The notes under the pieces are model-generated. The model did not search any database and was not told the origin of the DNA. It saw only the letters and a program-made list of their open reading frames with translations. From Saccoglossus kowalevskii (lineage: Eukaryota; Hemichordata; Enteropneusta; Harrimaniidae): a stretch of 64,000 bases of DNA. Within the stretch, counting starts at the first letter, position 1. Each line of letters starts with the position of its first letter. This document shows positions 1 to 12,294 of this stretch, piece after piece. Location: contig NW_003106153.1 of NCBI RefSeq assembly GCF_000003605.2, forward strand, positions 1 to 64,000, written 5' to 3'. Made by a program: the position numbers and the translations under genes.

Positions 1-690
1 AGTGGTTGACATTTCAGCTTTACTGAGTGTTTGAACATTTCAGCTTTACTGAGTGTTTGAACAATTCAGCTTTACTGAGTCCTTGAACAATTCAGCTTTA
101 CTGAGTCCTTGAACATTTCAGCTTTACTGAGTGCTTGAACAATTCAGCTTTACTGAGTGTTTGAACAATTCAGCTTTACTGAGTGTTTGAACAATTCAGC
201 TTTACTGAGTGTTTGAACATTTCAGCTTTACTGAGTGCTTCAACAATTCAGCTTTACTGAGTATTTGAACATTTCAGCTTTACTGAGTGTTTGAACAATT
301 CAGCTTTACTGAGTCCTTGAACAATTCAGCTTTACTGAGTCCTTGAACATTTCAGCTTTACTGAGTGTTTGAACAATTCAGCTTTACTGAGTGTTTGAAC
401 AATTCAGCTTTACTGAGTGTTTGAACAATTCAGCTTTACTGAGTGTTTGGACATTTCAGCTTTACTGAGTGTTTGAACATTTCAGCTTTACTGAGTGTTT
501 GAACAATTCAGCTTTACTGAGTGTTTGAACAATTCAGCTTTACTGAGTGTTTGAACAATTCAGCTTTACTGAGTGCTTGAACAATTCAGCTTTACTGAGT
601 GTTTGAACATTTCAGCTTTACTGAGTGCTTGAACAATTCAGCTTTACTGAGTGCTTGAACAATTCAGCTTTACTGAGTGTTTGAACAATG

Positions 691-803
691 CAGCTTTACT
701 GAGTCCTTGAACAATTCAGCTTTACTGAGTGTTTGAACATTTCAGCTTTACTGAGTCCTTGAACATTTCAGTTTTACTGAGTGTTTGAACATTTCAGCTG
801 TAC
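691..803 (+). repeat. AATG to CTGTAC cassette (first of 12)
   Basis: A unit ending AATG (T26G) precedes the CAG at 691, and CAGCTGTAC (T6G) starts at 795, 104 bp or four units later. Between them are GTCC units and the rare CAGTTTTAC (C4T) at 769. The 104-bp form recurs at 11172, 24609, 36649 and 63856. A 78-bp form, one unit shorter, occurs at 13673, 18711, 30523, 47194, 47948, 48728 and 58350. AATG also occurs at 24167 and 40757 without CTGTAC. Confidence 0.85.
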
Positions 804-1314
804 TGAGTGTTTGAACAATTCAGCTTTACTGAGTGTTTGAACAATTCAGCTTTACTGAGTGTTTGAACAATTCAGCTTTACTGAGTGCTTGAACAATTCA
901 GCTTTACTGAGTGCTTGAACATTTCAGCTTTACTGAGTGCTTGAACAATTCAGGTTTACTGAGTGCTTGAACAATTCAGCTTTACTGAGTGCTTGAACAT
1001 TTCAGCTTTACTGAGTGCTTGAACATTTCAGCTTTACTGAGTGCTTGAACATTTCAGCTTTACTGAGTGCTTGAACAATTCAGCTTTACTGAGTGTTTGA
1101 ACATTTCAGCTTTACTGAGTGCTTGAACAATTCAGCTTTACTGAGTGCTTGAACATTTCAGCTTTACTGAGTGCTTGAACATTTCAGCTTTACTGAGTGC
1201 TTGAACATTTCAGCTTTACTGAGTGTTTGAACATTTCAGCTTTACTGAGTGCTTGAACATTTCAGCTTTACTGAGTGTTTGAACAATTCAGCTTTACTGA
1301 GTGTTTGAACATTT

Positions 1315-2090
1315 CAACTTTACTGAGTGTTTGAACAATTCAGCTTTACCGAGTCCTTGAACAATTCAGCTTTACTGAGTGTTTGAACATTTCAGCTTTA
1401 CTGAGTGTTTGAACATTTCAGCTTTACTGAGTGCTTGAACATTTCAGCTTTACTGAGTGCTTGAACATTTCAGCTTTACTGAGTGCTTGAACATTTCAGC
1501 TTTACTGAGTGCTTGAACATTTCAGCTTTACTGAGTGTTTGAACAATTCAGCTTTACTGAGTGCTTGAACAATTCAGCTTTACTGAGTGCTTGAACAATT
1601 CAGCATTACTGAGTGTTTGAACAATTCAGCTTTACTGAGTGTTTGAACATTTCAGCTTTACTGAGTGCTTGAACAATTCAGCTTTACTGAGTGCTTGAAC
1701 ATTTCAGCTTTACTGAGTGCTTGAACATTTCAGCTTTACTGAGTGCTTGAACATTTCAGCTTTACTGAGTGTTTGAACATTTCAGCTTTACTGAGTGCTT
1801 GAACATTTCAGCTTTACTGAGTGTTTGAACTATTCAGCTTTACTGAGTGTTTGAACATTTCAGCTTTACTGAGTGCTTGAACATTTCAGCTTTACTGAGT
1901 GCTTGAACATTTCAGCTTTACTGAGTGCTTGAACATTTCAGCTTTACTGAGTGTTTGAACATTTCAGCTTTACTGAGTGCTTGAACATTTCAGCTTTACT
2001 GAGTGCTTGAACATTTCAGCTTTACTGAGTGCTTGAACATTTCAGCTTTACTGAGTGCTTGAACATTTCAGCTTTACTGAGTGTTTTAAC
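1315..2090 (+). repeat. Higher-order module, fullest copy (CAACTTT to GTTTTAAC)
   Basis: This stretch of about 30 units carries the longest ordered set of rare variants: CAACTTT at 1315, CCGAGTCC at 1349, CAGCAT at 1601, GAACTATT (its TATT at 1831) and GTGTTTTAAC at 2081. Each is a one-base change of the unit: G3A, T10C, T5A, A23T and G19T. The same landmarks recur elsewhere in this order, so I take this as the reference copy. The function, if any, is unknown. Confidence 0.85.
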
Positions 2091-4974
2091 ATTTCAGCTT
2101 TACTGAGTGCTTGAACATTTCAGCTTTACTGAGTGCTTGAACATTTCAGCTTTACTGAGTGCTTGAACATTTCAGCTTTACTGAGTGCTTGAACATTTCA
2201 GCTTTACTGAGTGCTTGAACATTTCAGCTTTACTGAGTGTTTGAACAATTCAGCTTTACTGAGTGCTTGAACAATTCAGCTTTACTGAGTGCTTGAACAT
2301 TTCAGCTTTACTGAGTGTTTGAACTATTCAGCTTTACTGAGTGTTTGAACATTTCAGCTTTACTGAGTGCTTGAACAATTCAGCTTTACTGAGTGCTTGA
2401 ACATTTCAGCTTTACTGAGTGCTTGAACATTTCAGCTTTACTGAGTGCTTGAACATTTCAGCTTTACTGAGTGTTTGAACATTTCAGCTTTACTGAGTGC
2501 TTGAACATTTCAGCTTTACTGAGTGCTTGAACATTTCAGCTTTACTGAGTGTTTGAACATTTCAGCTTTACTGAGTGCTTGAACAATTCAGCTTTACTGA
2601 GTGCTTGAACATTTCAGCTTTACTGAGTGCTTGAACATTTCAGCTTTACTGAGTGCTTGAACAATTCAGCTTTACTGAGTGCTTGAACATTTCAGCTTTA
2701 CTGAGTGCTTGAACATTTCAGCTTTACTGAGTGTTTGAACATTTCAGCTTTACCGAGTGCTTGAACATTTCAGCTTTACTGAGTGTTTGAACATTTCAGC
2801 TTTACTGAGTGCTTGAACATTTCAGCTTTACTGAGTGTTTGAACATTTCAGCTTTACTGAGTGCTTGAACAATTCAGCTTTACTGAGTGCTTGAACATTT
2901 CAGCTTTACTGAGTGCTTGAACATTTCAGCTTTACTGAGTGTTTGAACATTTCAGCTTTACTGAGTGTTTGAACAATTCAGCTTTACTGAGTGTTTGAAC
3001 AATTCAGCTTTACTGAGTGTTTGAACAATTCAGCTTTACTGAGTCCTTGAACAATTCAGCTTTACTGAGTCCTTGAACATTTCAGCTTTACTGAGTGCTT
3101 GAACAATTCAGCTTTACTGAGTGTTTGAACAATTCAGCTTTACTGAGTGTTTGAACATTTCAGCTTTACTGAGTGCTTCAACAATTCAGCTTTACTGAGT
3201 GTTTGAACAATTCAGCTTTACTGAGTGCTTGAACAATTCAGCTTTACTGAGTGTTTGAACATTTCAGCTTTACTGAGTGCTTGAACATTTCAGCTTTACT
3301 GAGTGCTTGAACAATTCAGCTTTACTGAGTGTTTGAACATTTCAGCTTTACTGAGTGCTTGAACAATTCAGCTTTACTGAGTGCTTGAACAATTCAGCTT
3401 TACTGAGTGTTTGAACAATTCAGCTTTACTGAGTGTTAGAACAATTCAGCTTTACTGAGTGTTTGAACATTTCAGCTTTACTGAGTGCTTGAACATTTCA
3501 GCTTTACTGAGTCCTTGAACATTTCAGCTTTACTGAGTCCTTGAACATTTCAGCTTTACTGAGTGCTTGAACATTTCAGCTTTACTGAGTGTTTGAACAA
3601 TTCAGCTTTACTGAGTGTTTGAACAATTCAGCTTTACTGAGTGCTTGAACATTTCAGCTTTACTGAGTGCTTGAACATTTCAGCTTTACTGAGTGCTTGA
3701 ACATTTCAGCTTTACTGAGTGGCTGGACATTTCAGCTTTACTGAGTGTTTGAACATTTCAGCTTTACTGAGTGTTTGAACATTTCAGCTTTACTGAGTGC
3801 TTGAACAATTCAGCTTTACTGAGTGCTTGAACATTTCAGCTTTACTGAGTGTTTGAACATTTCAGCTTTACTGAGTGCTTGAACATTTCAGCTTTACTGA
3901 GTGTTTGAACAATTCAGCTTTACTGAGTGTTTGAACATTTCAGCTTTACTGAGTGCTTGAACAATTCAGCTTTACTGAGTGCGTGAACAATTCAGCTTTA
4001 CTGAGTGTTTGAACATTTCAGCTTTACTGAGTGTTTGAACATTTCAGCTTTACTGAGTGCTTGAACAATTCAGCTTTACTGAGTGCTTGAACAATTCAGC
4101 ATTACTGAGTGTTTGAACAATTCAGCTTTACTGAGTGTTTGAACATTTCAGCTTTACTGAGTGCTTGAACAATTCAGCTTTACTGAGTGCTTGAACATTT
4201 CAGCTTTACTGAGTGCTTGAACAATTCAGCTTTACTGAGTGCTTGAACAATTCAGCTTTACTGAGTGCTTGAACATTTCAGCTTTACTGAGTGCTTGAAC
4301 ATTTCAGCTTTACTGAGTGCTTGAACATTTCAGCTTTACTGAGTGCTTGAACAATTCAGCTTTACTGAGTGTTTGAACATTTCAGCTTTACTGAGTGCTT
4401 GAACAATTCAGCTTTACTGAGTGCTTGAACATTTCAGCTTTACTGAGTGCTTGAACATTTCAGCTTTACTGAGTGCTTGAACATTTCAGCTTTACTGAGT
4501 GCTTGAACATTTCAGCTTTACTGAGTGTTTGAACATTTCAGCTTTACTGAGTGCTTGAACATTTCAGCTTTACTGAGTGTTTGAACAATTCAGCTTTACT
4601 GAGTGTTTGAACATTTCAACTTTACTGAGTGTTTGAACAATTCAGCTTTACCGAGTCCTTGAACAATTCAGCTTTACTGAGTGTTTGAACATTTCAGCTT
4701 TACTGAGTGTTTGAACATTTCAGCTTTACTGAGTGCTTGAACATTTCAGCTTTACTGAGTGCTTGAACATTTCAGCTTTACTGAGTGCTTGAACATTTCT
4801 GCTTTACTGAGTGCTTGAACATTTCAGCTTTACTGAGTGTTTGAACATTTCAGCTTTACTGAGTGCTTGAACAATTCAGCTTTACTGAGTGCTTGAACAA
4901 TTCAGCTTTACTGAGTGTTTGAACATTTCAGCTTTACTGAGTGCTTGAACAATTCAGCTTTACTGAGTGCTTGA

Positions 4975-4990
4975 ACAATTCTGAACATTT
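4975..4990 (+). repeat. Phase-breaking junction: unit with 16-bp deletion
   Basis: After GTGCTTGAACAATT the sequence continues CTGAACATTT and then a normal unit, so one unit is reduced to 10 bp. The simplest reading is loss of 16 bp between two CT dinucleotides within a single unit. It is the only large phase break I found, and the neighbours on both sides are clean. The landmarks CCGAGTCC at 4651 and 5207 are accordingly 556 bp apart, not a multiple of 26, whereas 1349 to 4651 and 5207 to 7573 are exact multiples. Confidence 0.85.
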
Positions 4991-5172
4991 CAGCTTTACT
5001 GAGTGCTTGAACATTTCAGCTTTACTGAGTGCTTGAACATTTCAGCTTTACTGAGTGCTTGAACATTTCAGCTTTACTGAGTGTTTGAACATTTCAGCTT
5101 TACTGAGTGCTTGAACATTTCAGCTTTACTGAGTGTTTGAACAATTCAGCTTTACTGAGTGTTTGAACATTT

Positions 5173-5692
5173 CAACTTTACTGAGTGTTTGAACAATTCA
5201 GCTTTACCGAGTCCTTGAACAATTCAGCTTTACTGAGTGTTTGAACATTTCAGCTTTACTGAGTGTTTGAACATTTCAGCTTTACTGAGTGCTTGAACAT
5301 TTCAGCTTTACTGAGTGCTTGAACATTTCAGCTTTACTGAGTGCTTGAACATTTCAGCTTTACTGAGTGTTTGAACATTTCAGCTTTACTGAGTGCTTGA
5401 ACAATTCAGCTTTACTGAGTGCTTGAACAATTCAGCATTACTGAGTGTTTGAACAATTCAGCTTTACTGAGTGTTTGAACATTTCAGCTTTACTGAGTGC
5501 TTGAACAATTCAGCTTTACTGAGTGCTTGAACATTTCAGCTTTACTGAGTGCTTGAACATTTCAGCTTTACTGAGTGCTTGAACATTTCAGCTTTACTGA
5601 GTGCTTGAACATTTCAGCTTTACTGAGTGTTTGAACATTTCAGCTTTACTGAGTGCTTGAACATTTCAGCTTTACTGAGTGTTTGAACTATT
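5173..5692 (+). repeat. Higher-order module copy (CAACTTT to GAACTATT)
   Basis: CAACTTT at 5173 is followed by CCGAGTCC 34 bp later at 5207, CAGCAT at 5433 (226 bp on) and the TATT variant at 5689 (256 bp on). The reference copy at 1.3 kb has 252 and 230 bp for the last two steps, so the copies differ by exactly one 26-bp unit gained in one interval and lost in the other. The GTTTTAAC landmark is missing downstream. Confidence 0.82.
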
Positions 5693-7602
5693 CAGCTTTA
5701 CTGAGTGTTTGAACATTTCAGCTTTACTGAGTGCTTGAACATTTCAGCTTTACTGAGTGCTTGAACATTTCAGCTTTACTGAGTGCTTGAACATTTCAGC
5801 TTTACTGAGTGCTTGAACATTTCAGCTTTACTGAGTGTTTGAACATTTCAGCTTTACTGAGTGCTTGAACATTTCAGCTTTACTGAGTGTTTGAACATTT
5901 CAGCTTTACTGAGTGCTTCAACAATTCAGCTTTACTGAGTGTTTGAACATTTCAGCTTTACTGAGTGTTTGAACATTTCTGCTTTACTGAGTGCTTGAAC
6001 AATTCAGCTTTACTGAGTGCTTGAACATTTCAGCTTTACTGAGTGTTTGAACATTTCAGCTTTACTGAGTGCTTGAACAATTCAGCTTTACTGAGTGCTT
6101 GAACATTTCAGCTTTACTGAGTGCTTGAACATTTCAGCTTTACTGAGTGTTTGAACAATTCAGCTTTACTGAGTGCTTGAACATTTCAGCTTTACTGAGT
6201 GTTTGAACAATTCAGCTTTACTGAGTGCTTGAACATTTCAGCTTTACTGAGTGCTTGAACATTTCAGCTTTACTGAGTGTTTGAACATTTCTGCTTTACT
6301 GAGTGCTTGAACAATTCAGCTTTACTGAGTGCTTGAACATTTCAGCTTTACTGAGTGTTTGAACATTTCAGCTTTACTGAGTGTTTGAACATTTCAGCTT
6401 TACTGAGTGCTTGAACAATTCAGCTTTACTGAGTGCTTGAACAATTCAGCTTTACAGAGTGCTTGAACATTTCAGCTTTACTGAGTGTTTGAACATTTCA
6501 GCTTTACTGAGTGCTTGAACAATTCAGCTTTACTGAGTGCTTGAACATTTCAGCTTTACTGAGTGCTTGAACATTTCAGCTTTACTGAGTGTTTGAACAA
6601 TTCAGCTTTACTGAGTGCTTGAACAATTCAGCTTTACTGAGTGCTTGAACATTTCAGCTTTACTGAGTGCTTGAACATTTCAGCTTTACTGAGTGTTTGA
6701 ACATTTCAGCTTTACTGAGTGCTTGAACAATTCAGCTTTACTGAGTGCTTGAACATTTCAGCTTTACTGAGTGCTTGAACATTTCAGCTTTACTGAGTGT
6801 TTGAACAATTCAGCTTTACTGAGTGCTTGAACATTTCAGCTTTACTGAGTGTTTGAACATTTCAGCTTTACTGAGTGCTTGAACAATTCAGCTTTACTGA
6901 GTGCTTGAACAATTCAGCATTACTGAGTGTTTGAACAATTCAGCTTTACTGAGTGTTTGAACATTTCAGCTTTACTGAGTGCTTGAACAATTCAGCTTTA
7001 CTGAGTGCTTGAACATTTCAGCTTTACTGAGTGCTTGAACAATTCAGCTTTACTGAGTGCTTGAACATTTCAGCTTTACTGAGTGCTTGAACATTTCAGC
7101 TTTACTGAGTGCTTGAACATTTCAGCTTTACTGAGTGTTTGAACATTTCAGCTTTACTGAGTGTTTGAACATTTCAGCTTTACTGAGTGTTTGAACAATT
7201 CAGCTTTACTGAGTGCTTGAACAATTCAGCTTTACTGAGTGCTTGAACATTTCAGCTTTACTGAGTGCTTGAACAATTCAGCTTTACTGAGTGCTTGAAC
7301 AATTCAGCTTTACTGAGTGCTTGAACAATTCAGCTTTACTGAGTGTTTGAACATTTCAGCTTTACTGAGTGCTTGAAAATTTCAGCTTTACTGAGTGCTT
7401 GAACATTTCAGCTTTACTGAGTGCTTGAACATTTCAGCTTTACTGAGTGCTTGAACATTTCAGCTTTACTGAGTGTTTGAACATTTCAGCTTTACTGAGT
7501 GTTTGAACATTTCAACTTTACTGAGTGTTTGAACATTTCAACTTTACTGAGTGTTTGAACAATTCAGCTTGACCGAGTCCTTGAACAATTCAGCTTTACT
7601 GA

Positions 7603-7848
7603 GTGTTGACATTTCAGCTTTACTGAGTGTTTGAACATTTCAGCTTACTGAGTGCTTGAACATTTCAAGCTTTACTGAGTGCTTGAACAATCAGCTTTAC
7701 TGAGTGTTTGAACATTCAGCTTTACTGAGTGTTTGAACAATCAGCTTTACTGAGTGCTTGAACAATTCAGCTTTACTGAGTGTTTGAACATTCAGCTTTA
7801 CTGAGTGTTTGAACATTCAGCTTTACTGAGTGCTTGAACAAATCAGCT
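7603..7848. other. Indel-dense tract
   Basis: Units of 24, 25 and 27 bp are packed together: GTGTTGACATTT, CAGCTTACTG, TTCAAGCTTT, AACATTCAG and AACAATCAG, plus AACAAATCAG. Nearly all are one-base changes in homopolymers or in the TTGAAC core. Flanking units are in exact phase. This looks like a low-quality consensus stretch. Confidence 0.75.
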
Positions 7849-9325
7849 TTACTGAGTGCTTGAACATTTCAGCTTTACTGAGTGCTTGAACATTTCAGCT
7901 TTACTGAGTGTTTGAACATTTCAGCTTTACTGAGTGTTTGAACAATTCAGCTTTACTGAGTCCTTGAACAATTCAGCTTTACTGAGTCCTTGAACATTTC
8001 AGCTTTACTGAGTGCTTGAACAATTCAGCTTTACTGAGTGTTTGAACAATTCAGCTTTACTGAGTGTTTGAACAATTCAGCTTTACTGAGTGTTTGAACA
8101 TTTCAGCTTTACTGAGTGCTTCAACAATTCAGCTTTACTGAGTGTTTGAACATTTCAGCTTTACTGAGTGCTTGAACAATTCAGCTTTACTGAGTGTTTG
8201 AACATTTCAGCTTTACTGAGTGCTTGAAAATTTCAGCTTTACTGAGTGCTTGAACATTTCAGCTTTACTGAGTGGTTGAACATTTCAGCTTTACTGAGTG
8301 TTGGAACATTTCAGCTTTACTGAGTGTTTGAACAATTCAGCTTTACTGAGTCCTTGAACAATTCAGCTTTACTGAGTCCTTGAGCATTTCAGCTTTACTG
8401 AGTGTTTGAACAATTCAGCTTTACTGAGTGTTTGAACATTTCAGCTTTACTGAGTGTTTGAACATTTCAGCTTTACTGAGTGTTTGAACATTTCAGCTTT
8501 ACTGAGTGTTTGAACAATTCAGCTTTACTGAGTGTTTGAACAATTCAGCTTTACTGAGTGTTTGAACAATTCAGCTTTACTGAGTGTTTGAACAATTCAG
8601 CTTTACTGAGTGTTTGAACAATTCAGCTTTACTGAGTGCTTGAACAATTCAGCTTTACTGAGTGTTTGGACATTTCAGCTTTACTGAGTGCTTGAACAAT
8701 TCAGCTTTACTGAGTGTTTGAACAATTCAGCTTTACTGAGTGTTAGAACAATTCAGCTTTACTGAGTGTTTGAACATTTCAGCTTTACTGAGTGCTTGAA
8801 CAATTCAGCTTTACTGAGTGCTTGAACATTTCAGCTTTACTGAGTGCTTGAAAATTTCAGCTTTACTGAGTGGTTGAACATTTCAGCTTTACTGAGTGTT
8901 TGAACATTTCAGCTTTACTGAGTGTTTGAACAATTCAGCTTTACTGAGTCCTTGAACAATTCAGCTTTACTGAGTCCTTGAACATTTCAGCTTTACTGAG
9001 TGCTTGAACAATTCAGCTTTACTGAATGCTTCAACATTTCAGCTTTACTGAGTGTTTGAACATTTCAGCTTTACTGAGTGCTTGAACAATTCAGCTTTAC
9101 TGAGTGCTTGAACATTTCAGCTTTACTGAGTGCTTGAACATTTCAGCTTTACTGAGTGCTTGAACAATTCAGCTTTACTGAGTGCTTGAACAATTCAGCT
9201 TTACTGAGTGCTTGAACATTTCAGCTTTACTGAGTGTTTGAACATTTCAGCTTTACTGAGTGCTTGAACAATTCAGCTTTACTGAGTCCTTGAACAATTC
9301 AGCTTTACTGAGTGCTTGAACAATT

Positions 9326-9763
9326 CAGCATTACTGAGTGTTTGAACAATTCAGCTTTACTGAGTGTTTGAACATTTCAGCTTTACTGAGTGCTTGAACA
9401 ATTCAGCTTTACTGAGTGCTTGAACATTTCAGCTTTACTGAGTGCTTGAACATTTCAGCTTTACTGAGTGTTTGAACTATTCAGCTTTACTGAGTGTTTG
9501 AACATTTCAGCTTTACTGAGTGTTTGAACATTTCAGCTTTACTGAGTGCTTGAACATTTCAGCTTTACTGAGTGCTTGAACATTTCAGCTTTACTGAGTG
9601 CTTGAACATTTCAGCTTTACTGAGTGTTTGAACATTTCAGCTTTACTGAGTGCTTGAACATTTCAGCTTTACTGAGTGCTTGAACATTTCAGCTTTACTG
9701 AGTGCTTGAACATTTCAGCTTTACTGAGTGCTTGAACATTTCAGCTTTACTGAGTGTTTTAAC
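9326..9763 (+). repeat. Higher-order module copy (CAGCAT to GTTTTAAC)
   Basis: CAGCAT lies at 9326, the GAACTATT variant at 9478 (152 bp on) and GTGTTTTAAC at 9754 (276 bp after that). Upstream, the CAACTTT and CCGAGTCC landmarks of the full module are absent. Most units in between are of the C16/T24 type. Confidence 0.8.
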
Positions 9764-11736
9764 ATTTCAGCTTTACTGAGTGCTTGAACATTTCAGCTTT
9801 ACTGAGTGCTTGAACATTTCAGCTTTACTGAGTGCTTGAACATTTCAGCTTTACTGAGTGCTTGAACATTTCAGCTTTACTGAGTGTTTGAACATTTCAG
9901 CTTTACTGAGTCCTTGAACATTTCAGCTTTACTGAGTGTTTGAACATTTCAGCTTTACTGAGTGTTTGAACAATTCAGCTTTACTAAGTGTTTGAACAAT
10001 TCAGCTTTACTGAGTGTTTGAACAATTCAGCTTTACTGAGTGTTTGAACAATTCAGCTTTACTGAGTGCTTGAACAATTCAGCTTTACTGAGTGTTTGAA
10101 CATTTCAGCTTTACTGAGTGCTTGAACATTTCAACTTTACTGAGTGCTTGAACAATTCAGCTTTACTGAGTGTTTGAACATTTCAGCTTTACTGAGTGCT
10201 TGAACAATTCAGCTTTACTGAGTGCTTGAACAATTCAGCTTTACTGAGTGTTTGAACAATTCAGCTTTACTGAGTGTTAGAACAATTCAGCTTTACTGAG
10301 TGTTTGAACATTTCAGCTTTACTGAGTGCTTGAACAATTCAGCTTTACTGAGTGCTTGAACATTTCAGCTTTACTGAGTCCTTGAACATTTCAGCTTTAC
10401 TGAGTGCTTGAACAATTCAGCTTTACTGAGTGTTTGAACAATTCAGCTTTACTGAGTGTTTGAACATTTCAGCTTTACTGAGTGCTTCAACAATTCAGCT
10501 TTACTGAGTGTTTGAACATTTCAGCTTTACTGAGTGTTTGAACAATTCAGCTTTACTGAGTCCTTGAACAATTCAGCTTTACTGAGTCCTTGAACATTTC
10601 AGCTTTACTGAGTGTTTGAACAATTCAGCTTTACTGAGTGTTTGAACATTTCAGCTTTACTGAGTGTTTGAACATTTCAGCTTTACTGAGTGTTTGAACA
10701 ATTCAGCTTTACTGAGTGTTTGAACAATTCAGCTTTACTGAGTGTTTGGACATTTCAGCTTTACTGAGTCCTTGAACATTTCAGCTTTACTGAGTGTTTG
10801 AACAATTCAGCTTTACTGAGTGTTTGAACATTTCAGCTTTACTGAGTGTTTGAACATTTCAGCTTTACTGAGTGTTTGAACAATTCAGCTTTACTGAGTG
10901 TTTGAACAATTCAGCTTTACTGAGTGTTTGGACATTTCAGCTTTACTGAGTGTTTGAACATTTCAGCTTTACTGAGTGTTTGAACAATTCAGCTTTACTG
11001 AGTGTTTGAACAATTCAGCTTTACTGAGTGTTTGAACAATTCAGCTTCACTGAGTGCTTGAACAATTCAGCTTTACTGAGTGTTTGAACATTTCAGCTTT
11101 ACTGAGTGCTTGAACAATTCAGCTTTACTGAGTGCTTGAACAATTCAGCTTTACTGAGTGTTTGAACAATGCAGCTTTACTGAGTCCTTGAACAATTCAG
11201 CTTTACTGAGTCCTTGAACATTTCAGCTTTACTGAGTCCTTGAACATTTCAGCTTTACTGAGTGTTTGAACATTTCAGCTGTACTGAGTGTTTGAACAAT
11301 TCAGCTTTACTGAGTGTTTGAACAATTCAGCTTTACTGAGTGTTTGAACAATTCAGCTTTACTGAGTGCTTGAACAATTCAGCTTTACTGAGTGTTTGAA
11401 CATTTCAGCTTTACTGAGTGCTTGAACAATTCAGCTTTACTGAGTGCTTGAACAATTCAGCTTTACTGAGTGTTTGAACATTTCAGCTTTACTGAGTGTT
11501 TGAACAATTCAGCTTTACTGAGTGCTTGAACAATTCAGCTTTACTGAGTGTTTGAACATTTCAGCTTTACTGAGTGTTTGAACATTTCAGCTTTACTGAG
11601 TGCTTGAACAATTCAGCTTTACTGAGTGTTTGAACATTTCAGCTTTACTGAGTGCTTGAACAATTCAGCTTTACTGAGTGTTAGAACAATTCAGCTTTAC
11701 TGAGTGTTTGAACATTTCAGCTTTACTGAGTGCTTG

Positions 11737-11963
11737 ACAATTCAGCTTTACTGAGTGCTTGAACATTTCAGCTTTACTGAGTGCTTGAACATTTCAGCTT
11801 TACTGAGTGTTTGAACATTTCAGCTTTACAGAGTGCTTGAACATTTCAGCTTTACTGAGTGTTTGAACATTCAGCTTTACTGAGTGCTGAACAAATCAGC
11901 TTACTGAGTGCTTGAACATTCAGCTTACTGAGTGCTTGAACATTTCAGCTTTACTGAGTGTTG
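11737..11963. other. Indel-dense tract
   Basis: TTGACAATT, AACATTCAG, GTGCTGAACAAATCAG, two CAGCTTACTG and GTGTTGAAC lie within about nine units, each losing one base. The error type is the same as in the 7.6-kb tract. Confidence 0.72.
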
Positions 11964-12294
11964 AACAATTCAGCTTTACTGAGTGCTTGAACAATTCAGC
12001 TTTACTGAGTGCTTGAACATTTCAGCTTTACTGAGTGCTTGAACATTTCAGCTTTACTGAGTGTTTGAACATTTCAGCTTTACTGAGTGCTTGAACAATT
12101 CAGCTTTACTGAGTGCTTGAACATTTCAGCTTTACTGAGTGCTTGAACATTTCAGCTTTACTGAGTGTTTGAACAATTCAGCTTTACTGAGTGCTTGAAC
12201 ATTTCAGCTTTACTGAGTGTTTGAACAATTCAGCTTTACTGAGTGCTTGAACATTTCAGCTTTACTGAGTGCTTGAACATTTCAGCTTTACTGA

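Noticed and set aside
7603-7848. Indel-dense tract as a boundary to a different satellite
   Set aside because: Units on both sides are the same type and all bases within still align to the unit after one-base corrections.
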